From: Tateyamaria sp. Alg231-49
GTDB lineage: Bacteria; Pseudomonadota; Alphaproteobacteria; Rhodobacterales; Rhodobacteraceae
Assembly: GCF_900143535.1 (NCBI RefSeq)
Contig: NZ_FRFA01000001.1
Coordinates: 462,387-526,386, forward strand
Direction of reading: 5' to 3'
Length of the DNA: 64,000 bases
Position 1 is the first letter of the stretch. Every line of letters starts with the position of its first letter. Made by a program: the position numbers and the translations under genes. A model generated the notes under the pieces. It was not told the origin of the DNA, did not search any database, and worked only from the letters and a program-made list of their open reading frames with translations. Below are positions 36,655-45,698 of this stretch, one piece after another.

Positions 36655-37446
36655 ATGCCCTTTCCGCCCATCAGGGTTCTTACACTCTCGCAACTGACCG
36701 GCACACAGGACTGGCGGCTGTCACTTGCCCATGACCGTGATGCACACTTGTTGATCTGGGTCACGCGGGGACAAGGGCGAATGTTGCTTAATGGGACGCG
36801 CCGTGGGGTCGGAACGCACAATGCGATTTTCGTGCCCGCCGGCACGCTTTTTGCGCTTGAACTGGGGCGTCAGGGCATGGGGCTTGCCGCACAAATCCCT
36901 AACGGAACGCAAGTGCGTCTGCCCGAGGGACCACGCCAATTGCGTGTGCGAGATGCCCCTGCCATCGGTGAACTGACCAACTTGTTTGAGGCCGCACAAA
37001 GGGAAGATGCAAGCGGACGGGAATTGTCCCAAGACGCGCTGGACGCCCATATTGCGCTTATGTCCGTCTGGTTGCGCCGTCAGATCACGCGGCCTGAAAA
37101 TCTGCCCACACCGATGAATGCTGCCGCCCGGCTCAGCGCCCGATTTTGCCAGCGGGTCACTGCGTTTCACGCAACCAGTATGAGCATGGCAGATCACGCC
37201 AGCGCACTCAGCGTGACCCCGACGCATCTGACCCGAGCCTGCAAAGCTGCGACCGGGCGCACGGCGGCTGATCTCTTGACCGAACGGGTGCTTTATGCGG
37301 CGCACATCGCGCTTTGCGAAACGGACGTCGCCATTCAGGATATCGCCCGCCATCTAGGATTCGGATCAGCGGCGTACTTCACCCGGTTCATACAGGCGCA
37401 CACCTCAAAAACGCCCACTGCGTTGCGTAAATCTGGGTCCCGCTGA
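36655..37446 (+). CDS. AraC family transcriptional regulator (cupin-type sensor)
   Basis: A 263-residue regulator. The N-terminal part (10-90) resembles the AraC_binding cupin (HLLIWVTRGQGRMLLNGTRR, FVPAGTLFALE). The C-terminal part carries two HTH motifs (MSMADHASALSVTPTHLTRACKA-like first HTH; IQDIARHLGFGSAAYFTRFIQ second). It is followed after 38 nt by two perfect 13-bp direct repeats 22 bp apart, a typical AraC-family site geometry, and then by a peptide ABC transporter. It probably controls itself or the transporter. The ligand is unknown. Confidence 0.9.
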   Translation: MPFPPIRVLTLSQLTGTQDWRLSLAHDRDAHLLIWVTRGQGRMLLNGTRRGVGTHNAIFVPAGTLFALELGRQGMGLAAQIPNGTQVRLPEGPRQLRVRDAPAIGELTNLFEAAQREDASGRELSQDALDAHIALMSVWLRRQITRPENLPTPMNAAARLSARFCQRVTAFHATSMSMADHASALSVTPTHLTRACKAATGRTAADLLTERVLYAAHIALCETDVAIQDIARHLGFGSAAYFTRFIQAHTSKTPTALRKSGSR

Positions 37447-37814
37447 AAAATAGGCGCCAAGCCGAATTTGGTAACGTCAGTTGATTTATGTCGCAAATGG
37501 AATGGCTTTATGTCGCAAAAGTGCTTCAATTCCCCGACGCGCCCCGTTGACGTAGGCCCTGTTCTGTTGCCTCATGCGTGAACGGAACAAAAAACGCATC
37601 CGCCGTACAGGATATCGATCTGCAGCGTGCAACTGATTACGCCGCAGTTCATAGACCAACCAACGGACGGGCGCAGGGGAAAATCGACGGGAATACCTCA
37701 CGCAAAATGCACCGGGCCTGACAGGGCCGCCAACTGCGAGGCGCTTTGAATGTCGTCCGCACTTAAGCCACCGGCAGAAAATAACTGCCTTTAGCCACCA
37801 ACAGGGGCGATTTT
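37447..37814. other. Intergenic region upstream of the ABC transporter
   Basis: These 368 bases between the AraC gene and the first permease hold the direct repeat at 37485-37519 and a strong ribosome site (AGGGG) just before the permease ATG. A 71-codon minus-strand frame here (37486-37701) is Arg-rich with no family resemblance and I do not call it. No substrate-binding-protein gene or remnant is visible. Confidence 0.6.
37485..37519. promoter_or_regulatory. Perfect 13-bp direct repeat with 22-bp period (candidate AraC operator)
   Basis: TTTATGTCGCAAA occurs at 37485-37497 and again at 37507-37519 with no mismatch. The 22-bp period puts both copies on the same helix face, as for two half-sites bound by an AraC-family dimer. 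It lies just 3' of an AraC gene and about 295 bp before the ABC transporter. Confidence 0.6.
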
Positions 37815-38861
37815 ATGGGACTATTCATCCTCAGAAGACTGGGCGTCATGTTGCTGACCGCACTATGCTTGACGTTTCTGGTCTTCTTTTTGACCAACCT
37901 CTACCCGAACCTCGAAAAACTCGCCAAGACCCAAGGCAACTTCCGCATGTCGGATGAAGCGGTGTCCAGTTGGCTGGGCAACCGAGGTTATCTGGACAAC
38001 ACCTTTATCAAATATGGGCGTTGGCTGGGGGTCGCACCGGGCTGGGTGACCGAGTCCGCCGAAGGCGTGGTGACGGGACAGTGTTTTGCGGAAGACGCCC
38101 CCGAAGGCGAACGCCCTACATTCTGTGGCATTTTGCAGGGCGATTGGGGGTATTCACTGGTCTTCAAGGATGAGGTTAGCAGCATTGTCGCGGTCCGGCT
38201 TGCCGCGACGGGCAAGCTGATGGGTTTTGTACTGTTGGTTATGGTGCCGATGGCACTTTTGGTGGGCGTTTTGGCCGGGATGCGAGAGGGGTCAGGATTG
38301 GACCGATCCCTATCTACATTCTCCATCACGACCACGGCGACGCCTGAATATGTGTCCGGGGTTATCTTTATCGCGGTCTTTGCCTCCTCAGCCTTTGGAC
38401 TCAAATGGTTCAAAGGATCGGCCACGCAGGCCGTCGAGAATGCAACATTCGAGAACTTCACCCTGCCTGTGATCACTATCGCACTCTATGGCATGGGCTA
38501 TATCGCGCGAATGACGCGGGCGAGCATGACCGAAGTCATGACAGCGCAGTACATTCGAACGGCGCGCCTGAAAGGCGTTAGTTTCGGCAACATCGTCATG
38601 AAACACGCGCTGCGCAACGCATTGATTGCTCCGTTCACGGTGATCATGCTGCAAATCCCATGGCTGTTGAACGGTGTCGTGATTGTTGAGACCTTGTTCA
38701 ACTACAAAGGCTTTGGCTGGTTGCTGGTGCAGGCCGCGTCGAACAATGACATCGAACTTCTTCTGGCCGTCTCGGTCGTCTCTGTGGTCGTGGTTCTGAT
38801 CACGCAGCTGATATCGGATATCGGCTACGTGTTCCTCAACCCACGCATCCGCATTTCTTAA
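37815..38861 (+). CDS. Peptide/nickel-type ABC transporter permease (DppB-like)
   Basis: An inner-membrane permease of 348 residues with the binding-protein-dependent transport fold. It has an N-terminal helix (FILRRLGVMLLTALCLTFLVFFLT), a long periplasmic loop (about 40-130), five further helices, and the EAA loop region (TEVMTAQYIRTARLKGVSFGNIVMKHALRNAL) that contacts the ATPase. It begins a three-gene operon. AGGGG precedes the ATG. The substrate class (oligopeptide, dipeptide or other) is unknown. Confidence 0.9.
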   Translation: MGLFILRRLGVMLLTALCLTFLVFFLTNLYPNLEKLAKTQGNFRMSDEAVSSWLGNRGYLDNTFIKYGRWLGVAPGWVTESAEGVVTGQCFAEDAPEGERPTFCGILQGDWGYSLVFKDEVSSIVAVRLAATGKLMGFVLLVMVPMALLVGVLAGMREGSGLDRSLSTFSITTTATPEYVSGVIFIAVFASSAFGLKWFKGSATQAVENATFENFTLPVITIALYGMGYIARMTRASMTEVMTAQYIRTARLKGVSFGNIVMKHALRNALIAPFTVIMLQIPWLLNGVVIVETLFNYKGFGWLLVQAASNNDIELLLAVSVVSVVVVLITQLISDIGYVFLNPRIRIS

Positions 38862-38876
38862 GGGAGGGCCAGATAC

Positions 38877-40349
38877 ATGGAACCTTTGACGTGGACAGGG
38901 TCGCTCGGAATAATTCTAGACCCGATACTGTATGCAGTTGCCGCGATCTTTGTGATTGCTCTGGCGGTGCAGATCGTACTGGGCATTGCATCGGGCGGTG
39001 CACGGGTCGTGACCAACCCGGATGGTACGCTCAGCTCGGCAGGAGGCCCCTATGGGATGTCGACTGCCGCAACCAAGTGGATTGGACTGGCACTTGTTTT
39101 GGTGGTTTTGACCTATATCGTGATGGGCGCAATCACCGGCCCCGGGATGGTCGGGATCATCGGCGGGATGAGCCAACAGCTTATCCCAGTTTGGATCGCG
39201 CTGGTTGTCACCTTTGTCGTGTCGATCAAGTTCAAGCGCAAACTGGGCCTTTACGGCAAACTGTTTGACAGCACGGTTGGCATGATCGGCTTTGCGCTGG
39301 TGATGTTCTGGATATTTGCCGGTGTCATGGCCGGTGTGTTCGACATGATCGTCACACATGACAGCCTTTCACAGGTGTCAGGGATGAAGAACAAGTTGCC
39401 AGGCACGCCCCTAAACGGAGCAGAAGAGGGTGAATACGCCTGGTATCTGCTGGGCGGTGACAACCTGGCGCGCGACGTCTTTAGCCGCCTGTTCAAGGGG
39501 GCTTGGGTGGTGGTGCAGATCGCACCACTGGCGACGCTCTTTGCCTTCATGGTTGGCATCACGCTTGGCCTGCCTGCTGGATATTACGGGGGTCGGCTGG
39601 ACACCATCTTGTCTTTCATGGCCAACCTTATCCTCGCCTTCCCTGTGATCCTGCTGTTTTACCTGCTGGTGACGCCGGAAATCGTGGCAACGGGTATTCC
39701 AAACTACATGGCAACGGTCTTGTTTGTCTTCCCGTTGGTTTTCCTTGGAGTTCTGCTGAACTCTCGGTTTTACACGCAGCCATCTGTGCGCACGCCGCTG
39801 TTGATTGTTGTGTTGGGGATCACGGGCTGGATTTACCTTTCCCTGATATCGACGGATGGCGCGATTGTATCTACACCGACATATGCCATCCCCGGACTGC
39901 CAAACGCCATTGACCTCTTCAACATCGAGGCGGGCATTCTGGTGGTGTTCGTTTCCGTGGTCTTTGTGAACGCACCTACCGTGTTTCGGATCGTGCGTGG
40001 CCTCGCGCTTGACATCAAAACGCGGGACTATGTGGCTGCGGCCCAGACCCGTGGCGAGGGCCCATGGTACATCATGCTCTGGGAGATCCTGCCCAACGCA
40101 CGTGGGCCGCTGATTGTCGATTTCTGTCTGCGCATTGGCTACACCACGATCCTTTTGGGCACTTTGGGCTTCTTTGGTTTGGGTTTGGAAAGCGAGAGCC
40201 CGGATTGGGGCACAACGATCAATGCGGGCCGTCGTCTCCTGTCGATCTATCCCCATGCGGCCATCGCCCCTGCCCTGTCTTTGCTGACATTGGTTCTGGG
40301 TTTGAACCTGCTGGCGGACGGCTTGCGCGAAGAAAGTCTGAAAGACTGA
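38877..40349 (+). CDS. Peptide/nickel-type ABC transporter permease (DppC-like, long form)
   Basis: The second permease subunit, 490 residues, against about 300 for ordinary DppC. The C-terminal about 300 residues hold the transport domain with the EAA loop (LDIKTRDYVAAAQTRGEGPWYIMLWEILPNARGPLIV). The N-terminal about 170 residues add roughly four extra hydrophobic helices (for example LYAVAAIFVIALAVQIVLGI and TKWIGLALVLVVLTYIVMG), and there is another hydrophobic insert before residue 340. It begins 15 nt after the first permease. Confidence 0.88.
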   Translation: MEPLTWTGSLGIILDPILYAVAAIFVIALAVQIVLGIASGGARVVTNPDGTLSSAGGPYGMSTAATKWIGLALVLVVLTYIVMGAITGPGMVGIIGGMSQQLIPVWIALVVTFVVSIKFKRKLGLYGKLFDSTVGMIGFALVMFWIFAGVMAGVFDMIVTHDSLSQVSGMKNKLPGTPLNGAEEGEYAWYLLGGDNLARDVFSRLFKGAWVVVQIAPLATLFAFMVGITLGLPAGYYGGRLDTILSFMANLILAFPVILLFYLLVTPEIVATGIPNYMATVLFVFPLVFLGVLLNSRFYTQPSVRTPLLIVVLGITGWIYLSLISTDGAIVSTPTYAIPGLPNAIDLFNIEAGILVVFVSVVFVNAPTVFRIVRGLALDIKTRDYVAAAQTRGEGPWYIMLWEILPNARGPLIVDFCLRIGYTTILLGTLGFFGLGLESESPDWGTTINAGRRLLSIYPHAAIAPALSLLTLVLGLNLLADGLREESLKD

Positions 40350-40358
40350 GTTGAACCG

Positions 40359-40412
40359 GGTGGACCGGGGGCCAGCCCCCGGACCCCCGTGGTATTTTTG
40401 GCCAGAAGAAGC
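40359..40412 (+). repeat. GC-rich terminator-like intergenic element, copy 2
   Basis: CCGGGGGC and GCCCCCGG form an 8-bp stem with a 2-nt centre, followed by CCCCCGTGGTATTTTTGGCCAGA and AGAAG. The tail matches the element at 150-198 read in the opposite orientation. It sits inside the ABC operon between permease and ATPase genes, so it may act as an attenuator or mRNA-stabilising hairpin and not a full stop. Confidence 0.6.
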
Positions 40413-40447
40413 CCGAAGGGGCACATGACTGGCAGGGAGAATGTAGA

Positions 40448-42535
40448 ATGGCGAAACTGGATTATGACGGACCAATCCTTGAGATCGATAAACTGTCGAT
40501 TTCATTCTTCACGCGCTTGCGCGAAATCCCAGCGGTCATGGACTTTTCAGTCACTGTGCAACCCGGTGAAGCCGTGGGGCTGGTTGGCGAATCCGGATGC
40601 GGGAAGTCTACGGTGGCTCTGGGCGTCATGCAGGACCTTGGAAAGAACGGGCGCATCGTTGGCGGGTCGATCAAGTTCAAGGGCCGCGATCTGCAAGAGA
40701 TGAGTGCTGAAGAGCTGCGCGACATTCGCGGATCAGAGATCGCTATGATCTATCAGGAGCCCATGGCCTCGCTGAACCCGGCGATGAAAATCGGCAAGCA
40801 GCTGATGGAAGTGCCCATGATCCATGCGGGCATGAACGAAAAGGACGCTTATGACCGCGCCCTTCAAGTGGTCACGGACGTCAAGCTGCCGGACCCCAAG
40901 CGCATCCTGAATTCGTTTCCTCACCAGCTTTCGGGTGGTCAACAACAACGTATCGTCATCGCGATGGCGCTGATGTCAGAGCCGTCGCTGTTGATCCTTG
41001 ATGAGCCCACCACCGCATTGGACGTGACCGTCGAGGCCGCTGTGGTCGAACTGGTGAAGGATCTTGGCAAAAAATACGGCACTTCGATGCTGTTCATCTC
41101 TCACAACCTTGGTCTGGTTCTGGAAACCTGCGACCGCATCTGCGTGATGTATTCGGGTGAAGCGGTCGAACGCGGCTCTATTGAGCAGGTGTTTGATGAT
41201 ATGCAGCACCCGTACACCCAAGCGCTGTTCCGCTCGATCCCGCTGCCGGGCGCGGACAAGAACGCCCGCCCGCTGGTCGCCATTCCTGGCAACTTTCCCC
41301 TGCCCCACGAACGCCCCCCGGGCTGTAATTTTGGTCCGCGTTGCGACTACTTCGAGGAGGGCTTGTGCAACGAAGACAAGGCCATATCGATGTATCCGGC
41401 CAATGACGACGGCAGCCACGAATCCCGTTGTCTCAAGTTCAAGGAAATCGACTGGCAGGCGCCTTTGGAACTGGCAGAGGTCAAGACTAAAGGCGAGGTC
41501 GGCGATGTTGTCATCAAGATGGACAACCTCAAGAAGTACTATGAGGTGGCAGCATCGGCCTTGTTCTCTTCTGGGGAAAAGAAAGTCGTCAAAGCCAATG
41601 AAACTTTGAGTTTTGAGGCCCGCGAGTCAGAGACCCTCGCCATCGTCGGCGAGTCCGGCTGCGGCAAGTCCACATTTGCCAAGGTGTTGATGGGGCTTGA
41701 GACAGCGACCGAAGGCACGATCACCCTGGGCAACAAACAAATTCAGGACATCCCGATCGAGGATCGCGATACGCAGACCGTGGCGGACGTACAGATGGTC
41801 TTCCAGAACCCGTTCGATACGCTGAACCCGTCTATGACCGTGGGCCGTCAGATCGTGCGCGCGCTTGAAATCTTCAAGGTCGGCAAGAACGAGGCCGAGC
41901 GGTGGGAGCGCATGCTGGAACTGCTTGATTTGGTGAAGCTGCCCCGCGCCTTTGCCACGCGCATGCCGCGCCAGCTCTCAGGTGGTCAGAAGCAGCGCGT
42001 GGGGATCGCGCGCGCCTTTGCCGGCGACGCCAAGATTGTTGTGGCCGACGAGCCTGTGTCAGCGTTGGACGTGTCTGTACAGGCGGCTGTGACGGATCTG
42101 CTGATGGAGATCCAGCGCAAGCATAAAACGACCTTGCTGTTTATCTCGCATGACTTGTCGATTGTTCGTTATCTCAGCGACCGGGTCATGGTGATGTACC
42201 TGGGCCACGTGGTTGAATTGGGCACCACCGATCAGGTGTTCTCGCCCCCTTATCATCCGTATACCGAGGCGCTCTTGTCAGCCGTTCCGATTGCAGACAC
42301 CAAGGTTGAAAAGCAACACATCGTGCTTGAAGGCGATATCCCATCGGCGATGAATCCGCCCCCTGGATGTCCGTTCCAGACGCGCTGTCGTTGGAAATCA
42401 GAAGTGCCAGGCGGCCTGTGCGAGCAAGAGGTACCGCCCGTGCGTCATCTGGCAGAAGGCCATCAGGTCAAATGCCATCTGGCCGATGACATCCTTGCGC
42501 GCATGGAGCCTGTGATCAAAATTGCGGCTGAGTAG
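40448..42535 (+). CDS. Dual ATPase subunit of a peptide ABC transporter (DppD-DppF fusion)
   Basis: A 695-residue cytoplasmic ATPase with two complete ABC domains. The first has Walker A GESGCGKST (47-55) and LSGGQQQR near 160. The second has GESGCGKST near 400 and LSGGQKQR near 508. Each domain ends in the oligopeptide-transporter Cys-rich segment (GCNFGPRCDYFEEGLC and GCPFQTRCRWKSEVPGG). A single fused protein thus replaces separate DppD and DppF. AGGGAGA precedes the ATG. The 3' end overlaps the convergent membrane protein gene by 20 bp. Confidence 0.93.
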   Translation: MAKLDYDGPILEIDKLSISFFTRLREIPAVMDFSVTVQPGEAVGLVGESGCGKSTVALGVMQDLGKNGRIVGGSIKFKGRDLQEMSAEELRDIRGSEIAMIYQEPMASLNPAMKIGKQLMEVPMIHAGMNEKDAYDRALQVVTDVKLPDPKRILNSFPHQLSGGQQQRIVIAMALMSEPSLLILDEPTTALDVTVEAAVVELVKDLGKKYGTSMLFISHNLGLVLETCDRICVMYSGEAVERGSIEQVFDDMQHPYTQALFRSIPLPGADKNARPLVAIPGNFPLPHERPPGCNFGPRCDYFEEGLCNEDKAISMYPANDDGSHESRCLKFKEIDWQAPLELAEVKTKGEVGDVVIKMDNLKKYYEVAASALFSSGEKKVVKANETLSFEARESETLAIVGESGCGKSTFAKVLMGLETATEGTITLGNKQIQDIPIEDRDTQTVADVQMVFQNPFDTLNPSMTVGRQIVRALEIFKVGKNEAERWERMLELLDLVKLPRAFATRMPRQLSGGQKQRVGIARAFAGDAKIVVADEPVSALDVSVQAAVTDLLMEIQRKHKTTLLFISHDLSIVRYLSDRVMVMYLGHVVELGTTDQVFSPPYHPYTEALLSAVPIADTKVEKQHIVLEGDIPSAMNPPPGCPFQTRCRWKSEVPGGLCEQEVPPVRHLAEGHQVKCHLADDILARMEPVIKIAAE

Positions 42536-43031
42536 CGGCAGCCTCGTTCACCACATCGCCCGCGGCCGTATAGGCGCCGACATATTCCCAGAAACCGGGA
42601 ATGATGATGAATTCGATTACATATCGGACTTCGACGTGGTTCGCGGCGAGGACACCAAGGGTGTAGAAAGTCCAGAACTGCAACAGGCGCTTTGCTGTGC
42701 GGCTGAAGATCAGAGACATGAGGAATCCGACCGGCCCAATGGCGCATGCGCCAGCGTAGGCTGCCAACTGATAGTCGGACATGAACAGTCCCTGAAGGGT
42801 CACCCAATCCAGCGACAGAATAAAAAGCAGACCAAGGTTTTGCGCAAATAGCGCCCCCGCGACGGCCCCCGCCAGACCACCGATGACGATCATATCAACG
42901 TGAATCCGGCGCTTTTTGCCAGACCTGTTCACGAGCCCGCGCTTTTGGACAATGACGTCACTCGCGTTCTTTACCTTGCCAGAGTTGATGCGCGCGACGC
43001 GCTCGTCAAAAGTGGATTGTCCGGGTTTCAT
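42516..43031 (-). CDS. Hypothetical membrane protein
   Basis: A 171-residue protein of no family I recognise. Residues 1-45 are polar and basic (ARINSGKVKNASDVIVQKRGL). Then come three to four hydrophobic helices: MIVIGGLAGAVAGALFAQNL with LLFILSL, YAGACAIGPVGFLMSLIF, LLQFWTFYTLGVLAANH. A short polar C-terminal tail follows. The N-terminal soluble segment should be cytoplasmic. It overlaps the 3' end of the ABC ATPase gene on the opposite strand. Confidence 0.7.
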   Translation of the reverse strand: MKPGQSTFDERVARINSGKVKNASDVIVQKRGLVNRSGKKRRIHVDMIVIGGLAGAVAGALFAQNLGLLFILSLDWVTLQGLFMSDYQLAAYAGACAIGPVGFLMSLIFSRTAKRLLQFWTFYTLGVLAANHVEVRYVIEFIIIPGFWEYVGAYTAAGDVVNEAAATQPQF

Positions 43032-43204
43032 TGCTTTGCTCGCTGTCTGTTTGGTTTTTCATTTAACCAAACGCCGTGGCGACACTGAGGCGAAACCCGC
43101 ACTTTTTAGAGTGCAAAGCCTGGCGCATTGTCAAAGAATCGCAATATCAGAAACCCGGTGACCAGAACGCAAATTGAATGGAAAACCCTGAACGGCACAG
43201 ATGT

Positions 43205-43792
43205 TTAGCCGCCCCAGATCACCCGTACATAGTTGCGAGTTTCCTGGTAAGGCGGCACGCCATTGTGCTTTTTCACGGCACCCGGTCCGGCATTGTAGGC
43301 TGCAAGCGCCAACCGCCAACTACCAAAGGTTTGGTATTGCTGCCTGAGGTACCTCGCACCGCCATCGAGGTTTTCGTGCGGGTCTTTGCGATCCACTCCC
43401 AATCCACGCGCCGTGGAGGGCATCAATTGGGCCAAACCATAGGCCCCTTTGTGTGAACGTGCCTTGGGGTTCCAACCAGATTCCTGTTGGACCAGTCGCA
43501 GGAACAGATCAACGGGAACGCCGTGGCGCTTTGCGGCATCCTTGGCCACCGCCAGATAAGGCCCCTTATAGGAACCACGGAATTTCGGGCTTTCCCCATC
43601 CCATTTGGTTGGGGTGACAACCTTGGGCGGCTGTAATCTGACAGAGTTATTGTATTGCTCAGATGCGCGGGAATCGAGAATTCTGGTTTGCGAGCTAAAC
43701 AGCTTGCTGCGGTTCTTGGTCGACAGCGTCTGTGCCGCAGCACTTTGCGCAACCAGAGCCACCAATATGGCCACTGCCCAAACAGCCTGCAT
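43205..43792 (-). CDS. Lytic transglycosylase domain protein
   Basis: A 195-residue exported SLT-fold murein hydrolase that cuts the MurNAc-GlcNAc bond with 1,6-anhydro formation. The signal peptide is [21 protein letters not shown]. The catalytic domain (about 85-195) has [17 protein letters not shown] with the catalytic Glu, [26 protein letters not shown] and [13 protein letters not shown], as in Slt70. It is a short single-domain version. Together with AnmK elsewhere in the window it belongs to murein turnover. Confidence 0.92.
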   Translation of the reverse strand: MQAVWAVAILVALVAQSAAAQTLSTKNRSKLFSSQTRILDSRASEQYNNSVRLQPPKVVTPTKWDGESPKFRGSYKGPYLAVAKDAAKRHGVPVDLFLRLVQQESGWNPKARSHKGAYGLAQLMPSTARGLGVDRKDPHENLDGGARYLRQQYQTFGSWRLALAAYNAGPGAVKKHNGVPPYQETRNYVRVIWGG

Positions 43793-43964
43793 CGTTAATC
43801 CACACCCCGGTTGACAAGCTTAACGCCTTTGTCCGGACTATATACTCATTTTTGCGCCTTTATCCAGCCTGATGCGGTTTAAGCTTCCATTAACCATGTG
43901 TAGTCTAGCCAGAACCGTGCAGCTGTCCGGAATCAGCAGCGCACAAGCCACGAAGGGGAAGAAC

Positions 43965-44468
43965 ATGGCAGGGTCCGTCAACAAGGTTATTTTGATCGGC
44001 AATCTGGGGCGTGACCCCGAAGTGCGCACGTTTCAGAACGGTGGCAAAGTGTGCAACCTGCGCATTGCAACGTCCGAAACGTGGAAAGACCGGAACACCG
44101 GTGAGCGCAAAGAGCGGACCGAATGGCACTCCGTCGCCATCTTTTCGGAACCTCTGGCGCGCGTAGCAGAACAGTACCTGCGCAAAGGATCCAAGGTCTA
44201 CATTGAGGGTCAACTTGAGACCCGCAAATGGCAGGATCAATCGGGCCAGGATAAGTATTCGACGGAAGTGGTACTGCGCCCTTATCGTTCCGAACTGACT
44301 ATGCTGGATGGTCGTGACGGCGGCGGTGGCGGTGGTGGCGGCAACTTTGGTGGCGGCGGCGGCGCGGATCAGATGGGCTATGATGATCGTGGCGGCGGTG
44401 GTGGTAGCGGCGGTGGTTCGCCTAGCCCGGCCCCTTCACGTGATCTGGATGATGAAATTCCGTTCTAA
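43965..44468 (+). CDS. ssb: Single-stranded DNA-binding protein
   Basis: A 167-residue protein that coats ssDNA in replication, repair and recombination. The OB fold is at 1-115 ([53 protein letters not shown]). A Gly-rich linker (about 118-150) follows, and the acidic protein-interaction tip reads DLDDEIPF. I chose the ATG at 43965 with AAGGGGAAG upstream; the frame from 43872 lacks family support. A strong terminator follows. Confidence 0.97.
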   Translation: MAGSVNKVILIGNLGRDPEVRTFQNGGKVCNLRIATSETWKDRNTGERKERTEWHSVAIFSEPLARVAEQYLRKGSKVYIEGQLETRKWQDQSGQDKYSTEVVLRPYRSELTMLDGRDGGGGGGGGNFGGGGGADQMGYDDRGGGGGSGGGSPSPAPSRDLDDEIPF

Positions 44469-44493
44469 GCATATCGGGTTTTACAAATAATTG

Positions 44494-44527
44494 GGGCTGG
44501 GAACCGAAATGGTTTCCAGCCCTTTTT
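44494..44527 (+). terminator. Intrinsic terminator after ssb
   Basis: GGGCTGGGAACC pairs with GGTTTCCAGCCC (12 bp, one G-T wobble) around a 5-nt loop and is followed by TTTTTCTT. This is a canonical Rho-independent terminator. Confidence 0.88.
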
Positions 44528-44585
44528 CTTGCAAGTTTGTGGTTTATGAACCGTTTCCTGCCGATCAAAAACACGACAACCGTGT

Positions 44586-45698
44586 TTAGTTGCCTCTCAG
44601 CGCATCCTGTAGGACGCCCAAAACAACATTGCGCGGAACATCCGACGTCACAAAGGCGTCTCCGATCCCGCGGGCGAGCACGAAATTGAGTGTACCCGCG
44701 ACCACCTTCTTGTCCTGCCCCATAAGGTTCAGCAACGCCTCTGCCCCCGGCAAGTCACCGGGGATGTCCTTAAGGTCTGTCTTCATCCCCATCGCCTTCA
44801 GATGCGCACGCACCCGGCTTGGGCTTTCCTGGCTGCACAAACCAAGACGTGCAGACAGCTCATAAGCCAGCCCACATCCGATCGCGACGCCCTCACCATG
44901 AAGCAGGCGGTCCGAATAGCCCGTGGCCGCTTCAAGCGCATGACAAAACGTATGGCCAAGGTTCAGGAGCGCGCGCTCCCCCTGCTCTGTCTCGTCTCGC
45001 GTTACGATCTCTGCCTTCATCTCGACTGACCGTCTGACAGCCGCCACACGCAGCCCCATGTCGCCTGCGGCCATGGCAGGTGCGTGTTCCTCAAGCCATT
45101 CAAAGAACGCGGAATCGCCAAGCAGCCCGTATTTCATCACCTCGCCATAACCGGCAAGAAAATCTCGGGGCGCAAGCGTCGACAGCGCATCTGTGTCCGC
45201 CAGAACCAGGCTGGGCTGATGAAACGCCCCGGCAAGGTTTTTACCCTGTGACGTATTGATTCCAGTCTTGCCCCCGACAGAGCTGTCTACCTGTGCCAGT
45301 AGTGACGTCGGCACCTGAACAAACCGCACGCCGCGGCGTAGAATAGCACAGGCAAAGCCGACCAGATCGCCAATCACTCCCCCACCAAGTGCGACAACGA
45401 CATCCCGCCGCTCAATCTTTTGATCGAGCAGCCATTCAGTGACTTGCTCCAGATGTGCCCAGCCTTTTGTCGCCTCGCCCGGGGGCAGTTCCAAAACCAC
45501 AGAATCAATGCCGACGGCACTCAACCCGGACCGAAGTGCATCCAGATGAAGCGCCGCAACACGGGTCTCGGTGACGATGGCCACGCGCAGACGGGGCAAA
45601 AGCGGCTGAATAAGCGCGCCGGCTTCGGCCATCAAACCTGGCCCGATCAGAACGTCATAGGCTCGCGCGCCCAAGGGGACATGTACAGTCTCACGCAT
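44586..45698 (-). CDS. aroB: 3-dehydroquinate synthase
   Basis: The second step of the shikimate pathway, NAD- and metal-dependent, cytoplasmic, about 370 residues. Motifs: VALGGGVIGDLVGFACAILRRGV, PTSLLAQVDSSVGGKTGIN, GYGEVMKYGLLGD and NLGHTFCHALE with a metal-ligand His. The ATG at 45698 overlaps the aroK 3' end; a GTG one codon earlier is an alternative. aroK and aroB form the usual co-translated pair. Confidence 0.97.
   Translation of the reverse strand: MRETVHVPLGARAYDVLIGPGLMAEAGALIQPLLPRLRVAIVTETRVAALHLDALRSGLSAVGIDSVVLELPPGEATKGWAHLEQVTEWLLDQKIERRDVVVALGGGVIGDLVGFACAILRRGVRFVQVPTSLLAQVDSSVGGKTGINTSQGKNLAGAFHQPSLVLADTDALSTLAPRDFLAGYGEVMKYGLLGDSAFFEWLEEHAPAMAAGDMGLRVAAVRRSVEMKAEIVTRDETEQGERALLNLGHTFCHALEAATGYSDRLLHGEGVAIGCGLAYELSARLGLCSQESPSRVRAHLKAMGMKTDLKDIPGDLPGAEALLNLMGQDKKVVAGTLNFVLARGIGDAFVTSDVPRNVVLGVLQDALRGN

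Noticed and set aside
37486-37701. 71-codon minus-strand frame between the AraC gene and the ABC permease
   Set aside because: Arg-rich, no family resemblance, no ribosome site, and it overlaps the candidate operator repeat.
39411-40505. 364-codon minus-strand frame opposite the DppC-like gene
   Set aside because: Gln/Arg/His-rich antisense shadow; it even spans the intergenic hairpin.
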